From positions 1,488,001 to 1,552,000 of the forward strand of contig NZ_CP046914.1 in assembly GCF_009789675.1 (NCBI RefSeq): 64,000 bases of DNA, in the 5' to 3' direction. Positions 35,471 to 42,588 of this stretch are shown piece after piece; within the stretch, counting starts at the first letter, position 1; each line of letters starts with the position of its first letter. A model generated the notes under the pieces. That model made no database searches and was not told the DNA's origin. It saw only the letters and a list, made by a program, of their open reading frames with translations. The position numbers and the translations under genes are program-made. Source of the DNA: Paraburkholderia acidisoli. GTDB taxonomy: Bacteria > Pseudomonadota > Gammaproteobacteria > Burkholderiales > Burkholderiaceae.

Positions 35471-35504
35471 TTTCGTTTGTGAAACGACGATTTCAAAAAT
35501 GAAA
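35471..35504. promoter_or_regulatory. Two TTTC-N6-GAAA inverted repeats, candidate PrpR enhancer sites
   Basis: TTTCGTTTGTGAAA at 35471-35484 and TTTCAAAAATGAAA at 35491-35504 share TTTC-N6-GAAA and are spaced 20 bp apart, two helical turns. The first is a perfect TCGTTT-GTG-AAACGA dyad; the second is ATTTCA-AAAA-TGAAAT. They lie about 95-130 bp upstream of the predicted prpC transcription start, the normal place for a sigma-54 activator site, and next to the prpR start. Confidence 0.6.
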
Positions 35505-37508
35505 TTCGGCGCGATAATGCACGTCATGAACCGATTTCCTGCTCCCGGCGCGTCCGCCGAATTCCGTCCGCGGGTCTGGGCGATGGGCATCAGCCGCCTG
35601 CGCGACCTGTTCCGCGACATCGCCCGCGAATACGACGACCGCGCCGAGGTGCGCGTGGTCGCGCGCGGCTTCGAGGAAGCGGCGGCCGAGATCGCCGCCG
35701 CCGGACCCGGCCAGCGCCCCGACGTGGTGATCGCGTCGGGATCGAACGGCTCGTATCTCAAGCCGCGCGTGGACGTGCCGGTCGTGCTGGTGCAGGCCAC
35801 GGGCTTCGACGTGATGCAGGCGCTCGCGCGGGCGCGGCGGGAAGCCGATCACGTCGCGCTCGTCACCTACGGCGAGACGCCCGCCGAGGTGCGCCGCTTC
35901 GCGAGCGCGTTCGATATCGACGTGACCTTCGCCTCGTATCACTCCGTGCAGGACGCCGAAGCGTGCGTGCTCGACCTGCGCGATCGCGGCGTGGGCGCGG
36001 TGGTGGGGCCGGGCCACGTGAACGATCTGGCGGCGCGGCTCGGGCTCGTGCCGTTCTTCGTCTACTCGCGTTCGTCGGTGCGCGCGGCGTTCGACAACGC
36101 GCTCGAACTCGTGCAGGCGACGCAACGCGAAACGCAGCGGCGCCAGCGGCTAGACAGCGTGCTGCAGCATTTGCGCGACGGCGTGGTGGCGCTCGACGCG
36201 CGCGGCAGAGTGGAGGCGATCAACCAGCGGCTCGCGGCCGTGCTGGGCATCGATCCGGCGGCGGCGGCGGGGCAGGCGCTCGCCGCGCTCGCGCCCGACA
36301 TTGCGTTTTCGCTGCCCGAGACGGACGGCGAATCGCTCGAAACCGTGCGCGGCGTGAGCTACGTCGTGCATCGCGGTCCGCTTGTCGACCACGGCGTGAC
36401 GACGGGCGCGGTGCTCACGTTCCAGGAGTCGCGCGCGGTCGAGCGGCTCGACCGCACCTTGCGTTCGCGCCAGCGCACCCAGCAATTCGTGGCGCGTTAC
36501 CGGCTCGACGATCTGAGCGGCGCGACGCCCGGCATCGAACGCGTGCGCCAGCTTGCGCGCCGCTACGCCAAATCGGACGCCACCGTGCTGATTCGCGGCG
36601 AAAGCGGCACGGGCAAGGAAATGGCCGCGCAGGGCATTCACCGCGAGAGCGCGCGGCGCGACTTTCCGTTCGTCGCGCTCAATTGCGGCGCGTTTCCCGA
36701 GGCGCTGCTGGAGAGCGAATTGTTCGGCTACGAAGAAGGCGCGTTCACGGGGGCGCGGCGTGGCGGCAAGGTCGGGCTGATCGAAGCGGCGCATCGCGGC
36801 ACGCTCTTTCTCGACGAAATCGGCGAAATGCCGTTGCCGCTGCAAAGCCGCCTGCTGCGCGTGTTGCAGGAGCGCGAAGTGGTGCGCCTGGGGGCGACGG
36901 AGCCCACGCGCGTGGATGTGCGCGTGGTCGCGGCCACGCACCGCGCGCTCACCGGCCAGATCGAAACGGGCGCGTTTCGCGCGGACCTGTTTTATCGGCT
37001 GAACATTCTGAATCTGTCGATTCCGCCGTTGCGCGAACGCGGCGCCGACGTCGCGTTGCTCGCCGCCGAACTGCTGTTGCAGGCGGCGCGCCGCGAACCG
37101 CGCGTGGCGCTGCGCATTCGCACGCCCGACGACGCCGCGCGCACGCTCGCGCTCGTGAGCGTGCCGCTCGCGCGCCATACGTGGCCGGGCAACGTGCGCG
37201 AATTGCAGAACGTGATCGAACGGATCGTGGTGGAACTCGCCGATGCCGACGACGATGTGCTCACGCCGGCCGTGCTGCGCGCGATCGCGCCCGAGGTGTT
37301 CGAGACGCATCACGCGCCGGCTCACACGCGCGGCGGCGCGGGCGAAGCGCTCACGTTGCGCGAGCGCAGCCTGCATCTGGAAGCCGACGAGATTCGTGCC
37401 GCGCTCGAGGCCTGCAACGGCGACCGCGACCGCGCGTGCGAGATGCTCGGCATCAGCAAGACCACGTTGTGGCGCCGCTTGAGCGCGGCGAAAGCGAAGC
37501 GCGTTTGA
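35499..37508 (+). CDS. prpR: Propionate catabolism regulator PrpR (sigma-54-dependent activator)
   Basis: A protein of up to 669 aa. A PrpR_N sensor domain ([15 protein letters not shown] to about residue 190) is followed by a PAS-like linker (about 205-310). The AAA+ domain has Walker A GESGTGKE, the sigma-54 contact loop GAFTGA and Walker B-like [11 protein letters not shown] Fis-type helix-turn-helix ([17 protein letters not shown]) closes it. The ligand is 2-methylcitrate in studied homologues. Three ATGs are possible (35499, 35517, 35526). The first overlaps a TTTC-N6-GAAA dyad and none has a good ribosome site; 35526 (MNRFPAPG) may be the real start. Divergent from prpC. Confidence 0.93.
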   Translation: MKFGAIMHVMNRFPAPGASAEFRPRVWAMGISRLRDLFRDIAREYDDRAEVRVVARGFEEAAAEIAAAGPGQRPDVVIASGSNGSYLKPRVDVPVVLVQATGFDVMQALARARREADHVALVTYGETPAEVRRFASAFDIDVTFASYHSVQDAEACVLDLRDRGVGAVVGPGHVNDLAARLGLVPFFVYSRSSVRAAFDNALELVQATQRETQRRQRLDSVLQHLRDGVVALDARGRVEAINQRLAAVLGIDPAAAAGQALAALAPDIAFSLPETDGESLETVRGVSYVVHRGPLVDHGVTTGAVLTFQESRAVERLDRTLRSRQRTQQFVARYRLDDLSGATPGIERVRQLARRYAKSDATVLIRGESGTGKEMAAQGIHRESARRDFPFVALNCGAFPEALLESELFGYEEGAFTGARRGGKVGLIEAAHRGTLFLDEIGEMPLPLQSRLLRVLQEREVVRLGATEPTRVDVRVVAATHRALTGQIETGAFRADLFYRLNILNLSIPPLRERGADVALLAAELLLQAARREPRVALRIRTPDDAARTLALVSVPLARHTWPGNVRELQNVIERIVVELADADDDVLTPAVLRAIAPEVFETHHAPAHTRGGAGEALTLRERSLHLEADEIRAALEACNGDRDRACEMLGISKTTLWRRLSAAKAKRV

Positions 37509-37547
37509 GGACGCCGCTCGCCCGGCTCGCGCGCCGGAAAACCGTCG

Positions 37548-37940
37548 TCAGTTCTTCAGCGAATTCAGCAACGGCGCCACCGTGCCGTGCAGATGCAGGA
37601 TCTCGGGGCTGGCCTGCAACAGCGCCTGATAACGCTCGTAAAACTCCTCCGATTCCTCGCCCGAGAACAGCGCCGCCACGCCTTCGGCCGCGCCCACGCG
37701 GTCCTCGGGCGTGGCGTCCTTGGCGTCGAGCGTTTCGTCGACATTGGCGATCACGGTCGAGAGCGGCATCAGCCAGCGGAACGCCGTGCCGTTGATCAGC
37801 ACCTGCAGGAACGCCGCGGGCGTGACCGGCCCGAACTCGCGTTCGTACTGGGCGCGTTCGTGGTCGAGAATCGCCTTGTGCAGCGTGAGCAGCGGCTTGC
37901 GCACGTCGTTGAGAAATTGAATCGCGCTCTGTTCGTTCAT
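37548..37940 (-). CDS. Conserved hypothetical protein
   Basis: A 130-aa soluble, acidic, mostly helical protein: EQSAIQFLNDVRKPLLTLHK then PAAFLQVLINGTAFRWLMPLS and ILHLHGTVAPLLNSLKN. I do not recognise a named family. AAGGAGA precedes the ATG at 37940 at good spacing and codon use matches its neighbours, so it is a real gene. It is convergent with prpR and divergent from the DNA glycosylase. The pattern of a helix-rich body with an internal FxWLMPLS core suggests a small regulatory or structural protein, but no function is claimed. Confidence 0.8.
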   Translation of the reverse strand: MNEQSAIQFLNDVRKPLLTLHKAILDHERAQYEREFGPVTPAAFLQVLINGTAFRWLMPLSTVIANVDETLDAKDATPEDRVGAAEGVAALFSGEESEEFYERYQALLQASPEILHLHGTVAPLLNSLKN

Positions 37941-38139
37941 CGTGCGTCTCCTTCGGTGACGAGGGCGCGCGCAACACGTCATGGCGCGCGCCGGTTCGCG
38001 GGTTTCGATGTGGCTTCGGGGTTCGACGGGCAGCGCGAGCGGGTCGCGCGGGACTGCGGTCGATGGTAGCGCAACGCGCGTGCGTGCGTTGTCAAGCGCC
38101 GCGCTACACTCGGGCGACTGGCCGAACACGGAGATCCGC

Positions 38140-38751
38140 TTGCCGACGATCCTGCCGCTCACGCGCGACGACCTGCCGTTCGACACCACCGAACTCGCGC
38201 GCTTCATGGTCGGTAAATATCTCGTGCGCGATTTCGCCGAAGGGCGCGCGCAACGGCGCATGGCCGGGCGCCTGGTCGAAGTCGAGGCGTATCCGCTCGG
38301 CGATTCCACGAGCCACGCGTTCATCGGCCGGCGCGCCTACAACGCCTCGATGTTTCTCGAGCGCGGCCACGCTTATGTGCGGCTCACGTATGGCAGCGCG
38401 TGGATGCTGAACATGTCGAGCGAGGCGCTCGACGTGGGCGCGGGCGTGCTGTTTCGCGCGCTCGAACCCGTGGACGGCATCGCCGCCATGGAAGCGCGGC
38501 GCCCCGGCGTGCCGCTGCGCGATCTCGCGCGCGGGCCTGGCCGACTCACGCAGGCCTACGACATCGGCCCGGCGTTCGACGGCGTGGATTTGTGCCGCGG
38601 CCACGGACTCTGGATCGGGCGCGTGGACGAGCCGCAGCGGCCCGTGGGCGTGACCACGCGCATTGGCCTTTCGCGCGAGATGGACCGGCCGCTGCGCTTT
38701 TACGAGCTGGGCAGCCGCTTCGTGAGCGGCCCGCGCAAGCTGCTGCTGTAA
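38140..38751 (+). CDS. DNA-3-methyladenine glycosylase (AAG/MPG family)
   Basis: A 203-aa base-excision-repair enzyme that removes alkylated and deaminated purines. [24 protein letters not shown] contains the catalytic Glu, and [30 protein letters not shown] follows the family's R-N-x-x-M/F...G-x-x-Y-V pattern. [13 protein letters not shown] matches the family's GPGKLTxALGI segment. I chose the TTG at 38140 because GGAG lies 6-7 bases upstream and family similarity begins soon after. The frame is open to 37981, where an ATG exists, but the upstream residues look non-coding. Confidence 0.85.
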   Translation: MPTILPLTRDDLPFDTTELARFMVGKYLVRDFAEGRAQRRMAGRLVEVEAYPLGDSTSHAFIGRRAYNASMFLERGHAYVRLTYGSAWMLNMSSEALDVGAGVLFRALEPVDGIAAMEARRPGVPLRDLARGPGRLTQAYDIGPAFDGVDLCRGHGLWIGRVDEPQRPVGVTTRIGLSREMDRPLRFYELGSRFVSGPRKLLL

Positions 38752-38931
38752 GGTATCGCCATCCGTCCCTTACATTTAGGGCGATTGTTTCCTTGCTTGA
38801 AACTATGTCTTTTAAAAATAGGGGTTTCCCCTAAGTCGATAGCTTCCTACACTGCAAGCACTGGCCCGGCATCGCAATCACGCATTGCAGACAACACGCC
38901 GGCCTACAACAAGTGTTGGAGGTTACCGATC
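38752..38931 (+). promoter_or_regulatory. Upstream region of the DUF4148 gene with a 15-bp palindrome
   Basis: TAGGGG-TTT-CCCCTA at 38819-38833 is a perfect inverted repeat. TACACT at 38850-38855 is a possible -10, with no good -35 at 17 bp; the dyad overlaps the -35 zone, as expected for an activator-dependent promoter. TTGGAGG at 38916-38922 is the ribosome site. Confidence 0.5.
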
Positions 38932-39282
38932 ATGAATACCCGTACTCTCGTTCAAGCTGCATTCGTCGCGGCACTTGCCGCTGCTCCCGCGCTGTCGTTT
39001 GCTCAGGCGCAAGACAACAACGGCCCGGTCACGCGCGCCGAAGTCAAATCGCAGCTGATCCAGCTCGAACAGGCTGGCTACAACCCCGCCACGGCCAACG
39101 ACTCGAACTATCCGAGCGACATCCAGGCCGCCGAAGCGCGCGTTTCGCAGCAGCAAGGCCAAGGTCTGGCGCAGGCGCAAACGCCTGAAACCAGTGGCTA
39201 TGGCTCGGGCACCTCGGGTTCGTCGCAGTCGGGTCAGCCGGCTAGCGTGCGGCCGTCGCAATCGGTTTATTTCGGCAACTAA
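38932..39282 (+). CDS. DUF4148 domain-containing exported protein
   Basis: A 116-aa protein with an obvious signal peptide (LVQAAFVAALAAAPALSFAQA). The mature part PVTRAEVKSQLIQLEQAGYNPATANDSNYPSDIQAAEARVSQQ is the DUF4148 pattern, abundant as multigene families in Burkholderia-group genomes. A Ser/Gly/Gln-rich tail follows and ends in SVYFGN. The expected place is the periplasm. TTGGAGG lies 9 bases before the ATG. An intrinsic terminator follows about 260 bp downstream. The family's role is unknown, though members often respond to stress. Confidence 0.92.
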   Translation: MNTRTLVQAAFVAALAAAPALSFAQAQDNNGPVTRAEVKSQLIQLEQAGYNPATANDSNYPSDIQAAEARVSQQQGQGLAQAQTPETSGYGSGTSGSSQSGQPASVRPSQSVYFGN

Positions 39283-39599
39283 TTGGGGCAACCCGGCCGT
39301 TACAGATAGCAGGAAAGCGCGCGCCGAACGGCTCATGGAGCGTTCGCGCGCGCAGCAGGAACGGGCCGGTTTGCGAATCCCTTCAGCTGGACACGCCGAG
39401 TCGAGTTGAATCGCGCGGCCCGCGCATCATTCATACGCTGTACATCGGCGAAGGCGGACCTGGTGTTCGCTTTCGCCACACGCCCCGCGCGACGCGCGTT
39501 GCGGCGTGGGTAGAACCTCCGCCGCCTGTCAGGTGGCTTCGCCCAACCCCAACGGGGCTTGGGCGCTTTTTCATTGCCGGCGACGATACGCGCCGGCGT
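39283..39599. other. Convergent intergenic region with terminator and a doubtful mini-ORF
   Basis: The region lies between the DUF4148 gene and the CBS gene. Near 39334-39409 a 24-codon frame (MERSRAQQERAGLRIPSAGH...) exists without a convincing ribosome site and is not called as a gene. The rest holds the terminator listed separately. Confidence 0.5.
39540..39571 (+). terminator. Intrinsic terminator after the DUF4148 gene
   Basis: CGCCCAA plus CCCC pairs with GGGG plus TTGGGCG, with one bulged C and an AAC loop. The stem is followed directly by CTTTTT. It terminates rightward transcription before the convergent CBS gene. Confidence 0.85.
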
Positions 39600-40043
39600 T
39601 CAGCCGCCCGCGCCGCCCTGAATGTATTGCTCGAGTTGTTCGATCGTGAACTTCTGCTCGGCGATGATTTCCTTCACCAGGTCGCCGATCGACACCATTC
39701 CCACGATCTTGCCGCCGTCCATGACGGGCAGATGACGCATGCGCCGCTCGGTCATCAGCGCCATGCAGTCGTACGTGGTCTGGTCGAGGCCCACGAAGCG
39801 CACGTGCGGGCTCATGATGTCGCGCACCGGCGTGGTTTTCGACGACCGGTCCATCAGCACGACCTTGCGCGCGTAGTCGCGCTCGGTGACGATGCCGGCG
39901 ATCTCGGCGCCATCGGTCACGAGCAAGGCGCCGATCTGCTTGTCGGCCATCAGGCGGATCGCGTCGTAGACGGAATCGCTGGCGCCGATCGTGAAGACGA
40001 CCTGTTCCGGTTTGGATTTCAGTACCTGTGCAACGCTTGTCAT
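39600..40043 (-). CDS. CBS-domain pair protein
   Basis: A 147-aa cytoplasmic protein consisting of two CBS motifs (a Bateman module). The first reads SVYDAIRLMADKQIGALLVTDGAEIAGIVTERDYARKV and the second TTYDCMALMTERRMRHLPVMDGGKIVGMVSIGDLVK. Such stand-alone modules bind adenine nucleotides and sense energy state. The C-terminal 20 residues end in EQYIQGGAGG. ATG 40043 follows a GGGAG site. Divergent from ribA and convergent with the DUF4148 gene; no operon partner. The regulated partner is unknown. Confidence 0.92.
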   Translation of the reverse strand: MTSVAQVLKSKPEQVVFTIGASDSVYDAIRLMADKQIGALLVTDGAEIAGIVTERDYARKVVLMDRSSKTTPVRDIMSPHVRFVGLDQTTYDCMALMTERRMRHLPVMDGGKIVGMVSIGDLVKEIIAEQKFTIEQLEQYIQGGAGG

Positions 40044-40395
40044 AGGGCGGCTCCCTTTATGGTCCGTGCGTCTTTTGTGATGCGGGTCCGAGAGGTGTTG
40101 CGGATCTGTCGTGCGAGGTCGTGCTGATCGGCCGTGCCGATTCCAGACATGGCGCGGTGCGGCACGCGGACGTTTCGCCCGAATGCCTTCCGTATGCCAT
40201 CAGAAAGCCTCTTCAGTATAGGCGGCTGATTGGGCGCGCCACCTGGGATAAGCGCGAGGTCGCGCGCGTGCGGGGTCCACGCCCGCCGCCGACGCGCCAG
40301 AGGCCGCCCCGGCGTGGTGCGCCAAATGGCGGTAAACTCCGGTTCCGAACTTCAACCCGGCTTCGCCGGTTTTTGCCAGCCTTTTGCCTTAGATC
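40044..40395. other. Divergent CBS/ribA intergenic region with a terminator-like hairpin
   Basis: No FMN (RFN) riboswitch is visible. TAAACT at 40333-40338 is a possible -10 for ribA. CCGGC-TTC-GCCGG at 40357-40369 is followed by TTTTT at 40370-40374, a short terminator-like element only about 20 bp before the ribA ATG, so it may act as an attenuator or simply be chance. Confidence 0.45.
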
Positions 40396-41043
40396 ATGCC
40401 TACGCTTCCTGAGTCGTCCTGCGCGGACGGCGACAACGCCAACGAATGCGTCGTGCTCGACGCCACCGCCACGCTGCCCACCCGTTACGGTACGTTCGAG
40501 TCCTATGTGTATCGGGTGAAGGATGGCGGCGCCGAGCATCTCGCGCTCGTCATGGGCGACGTGGGCAACGGCGAGCCCGTGCTCGCGCGTCTCCATTCCG
40601 AATGTCTGACTGGCGACGTGCTCGGTTCGTATCGCTGCGACTGCGGCGAACAGCTCGACCTCGGTTTGCGCTATATCGCGGCCGAGGGCCGCGGCGTGCT
40701 GCTGTATCTGCGTGGCCACGAGGGGCGCGGTATCGGCCTGTCGAACAAGATCCGCGCCTATGCGCTCCAGGAACAGGGCCGCGATACGGTGGAAGCGAAT
40801 CTCGACCTCGGTCTGCCCGACGACGCGCGCGAATACGATTCGGCGGCGGCGATCCTGCGCTTGCTCAATGTCACCTCGGTGCGGCTCATGAGCAACAATC
40901 CGAAGAAGTTCGACACGCTCCAGCAACACGGCATTCCGGTGATCGAACGCGTGGCGCTGGCGATTCCGATGCGCGAGGAAAACGAGCGCTATATCCGCAC
41001 CAAGCAGTCGAAATTCGGCCACTACTTCGAGGAAAACGAGTAA
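40396..41043 (+). CDS. ribA: GTP cyclohydrolase II
   Basis: A 215-aa enzyme that opens GTP to the first riboflavin precursor. The zinc ligands are Cys70, Cys81 and Cys83 in [42 protein letters not shown] and [25 protein letters not shown] are the GTP-binding and catalytic segments. It is the stand-alone GCH II form without a fused ribB domain. The ATG at 40396 lacks a clear ribosome site. Rightward; the next gene begins 104 bp later. Confidence 0.95.
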   Translation: MPTLPESSCADGDNANECVVLDATATLPTRYGTFESYVYRVKDGGAEHLALVMGDVGNGEPVLARLHSECLTGDVLGSYRCDCGEQLDLGLRYIAAEGRGVLLYLRGHEGRGIGLSNKIRAYALQEQGRDTVEANLDLGLPDDAREYDSAAAILRLLNVTSVRLMSNNPKKFDTLQQHGIPVIERVALAIPMREENERYIRTKQSKFGHYFEENE

Positions 41044-41147
41044 GCGCGCCGTCTACGCTGAGGCCCGCCCGGCGCCTCTGACGCGAATAGGGCGGGAACA
41101 AATTTTGCAGCGTCTTTCCCAACGATAGCCAGAACAAGGGAGAGACG

Positions 41148-42125
41148 ATGAGCAATCGTTCCGGGCCGCGACAGCGCGCCCTCACCGCGGCGCTGGCCGC
41201 GACCTGTCTCGCAACCGGCCTCTCGCTCGCCGCCACGGACGCCCAGGCGCAAACCGCGGCTTACACGAGCGAGCCGGTCGATGTCTATGCCGGGCCGTCC
41301 GGCGATTACCCCGTCGTCTCCGAGATCGGACCGAACGAACCCGTCACGGTGATGGGCTGCGTCGGCGACTACTCGTGGTGCGACGTGACCGTGGAAGGCT
41401 TGCGCGGCTGGGTCTATGGCGGCTATCTCAGCTACCCGTACCAAGGCGGCTACGTGCCGCTGACCAACTATGGCGCGGCGATCGGTCTGCCGGTCATCAC
41501 GTTCTCGCTCGGTGCGTACTGGGGCAGTTTCTATCGCGATCGGCCGTGGTACGGCGAACAGGCGCGCTGGGCCCACGTGCCGCCGCCCGAGCGCGGCCAC
41601 CCGCCGCCGGGACCGCCGGCCTGGCATGGTCAGCCGGGTCGTCCGCCGGGACCGCCGCCCGGTGGCGGCGGCCGTCCGCCCGGCAATTACGGCGGGCCGC
41701 AGCATGGCGGGCCGCCCGAAGCCGGCCGTCCGCCGGGGGCGCCCGGCGCACCGGGCAACATGCCGCCGGGTGACGGCCGTCCGCCGGGCAACTACGAGAT
41801 GCAGCGCGGACGGGCCAATCCGCCCGGCAGCCCGCAACCGGGCATGGCGCGTCCGCCGCAAGGCAATGCGGAACCGCCGCGGCCGGCCAACAACATGCCG
41901 GCGAACGTGCCGCGTGCGCCGGAACCGCAGCGCGCGCCCGAGCAGGCGCGCCCGGCCGCGCCCGCTCCGCAGGCTGGCGGGCGTCCGGCGGGCGGCCCGC
42001 CGCCGGGTGGCGGCATGCACGGTCCGGCGCCCGAGCAGCACGGCGGCGGCCGGCCGGAGGCGCCGCAAGGCGGCGGTCACGGCAATGGCGGTGGCGGCGG
42101 CCACGGCGATCAGCACCAGCCTTGA
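41148..42125 (+). CDS. Exported SH3-domain protein with a long Pro/Gly-rich tail
   Basis: A 325-aa protein with a signal peptide (cleavage near TDAQA-QT) and a bacterial SH3-like domain at about residues 38-90 (VDVYAGPSGDYPVVSEIGPNEPVTVMGCVGDYSWCDVTVEGLRGWVYGGYLSY). A short hydrophobic segment follows at about 105-125 (GAAIGLPVITFSLGAYWGSFY). From about residue 145 the chain is low-complexity and very rich in Pro, Gly, Arg and Gln, with repeated GRPPG and GPPPGG motifs, ending His/Gly-rich. The SH3 part may bind peptidoglycan; the tail probably spans the periplasm or wall. A strong terminator follows the stop by 25 bp. Confidence 0.88.
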   Translation: MSNRSGPRQRALTAALAATCLATGLSLAATDAQAQTAAYTSEPVDVYAGPSGDYPVVSEIGPNEPVTVMGCVGDYSWCDVTVEGLRGWVYGGYLSYPYQGGYVPLTNYGAAIGLPVITFSLGAYWGSFYRDRPWYGEQARWAHVPPPERGHPPPGPPAWHGQPGRPPGPPPGGGGRPPGNYGGPQHGGPPEAGRPPGAPGAPGNMPPGDGRPPGNYEMQRGRANPPGSPQPGMARPPQGNAEPPRPANNMPANVPRAPEPQRAPEQARPAAPAPQAGGRPAGGPPPGGGMHGPAPEQHGGGRPEAPQGGGHGNGGGGGHGDQHQP

Positions 42126-42588
42126 CGCGTTCCTGTCGTCGCTCCGACGCAAAGCAAATGGATGCCTGCACGGCATCCATTTGCTTTTCTAAATCCTGAT
42201 CAAGATAAAAATAGCTTGTTTAGGAATTTTCGTGTGGATTGTCCCGCGAGCGATCCGTAATGTTTAGGGCGCGCTGGCAATGAATTCCATCCATTTCCCA
42301 TCGCTATTTTCTTAGTTATCCAAATTTATTTAGGAGCGCGCTCGATCCACAGCGCGTGAGGTGTCGCGCGGCGACATTCTCGCGCGAGTCAGGCGTCGCC
42401 TGCATTAGCCATTCGGATGAATGGTCGTAACCGGCCGTTGCCGGAACAATGCGGAAAACCAGCACGATACCGGCTCTGAGTTCAATCATCTGGCCTGTCG
42501 GTGAATTCGGATAACTAAATAAATGATTGGCGAGATGCATGGAGCCTCTTGCTTGATCGCCTCATCCATCAACGAACCTGGAATGTGT
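42126..42588. other. AT-rich upstream region of the autotransporter with a long-range inverted repeat
   Basis: After the terminator, the sequence is much less GC-rich than the surroundings. TTAGTTATCC at 42312-42321 and its complement at 42509-42518 face each other 187 bp apart, with similar AT-rich flanks (AAATTTATTTA and the inverse). No gene is evident between them. The region probably contains the promoter of the adhesin gene. Confidence 0.5.
42151..42190. terminator. Strong intrinsic terminator after the SH3 protein gene
   Basis: AAAGCAAATGGATGCC at 42151-42166 pairs perfectly with its complement at 42172-42187 across a 5-base loop, and the tail reads TTTTCT. With A residues on the other side it could work in both directions. 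Confidence 0.95.

Noticed and set aside
39334..39409. A 24-codon frame (MERSRAQQERAGL...) after the DUF4148 gene
   Set aside because: No clear ribosome site and no way to distinguish it from chance.
40044..40395. FMN riboswitch upstream of ribA
   Set aside because: The conserved RFN-element segments are not present in this leader.
42312..42518. An insertion sequence bounded by the inverted TTAGTTATCC repeats
   Set aside because: No transposase frame inside and no clear target-site duplication, so a mobile element cannot be supported.
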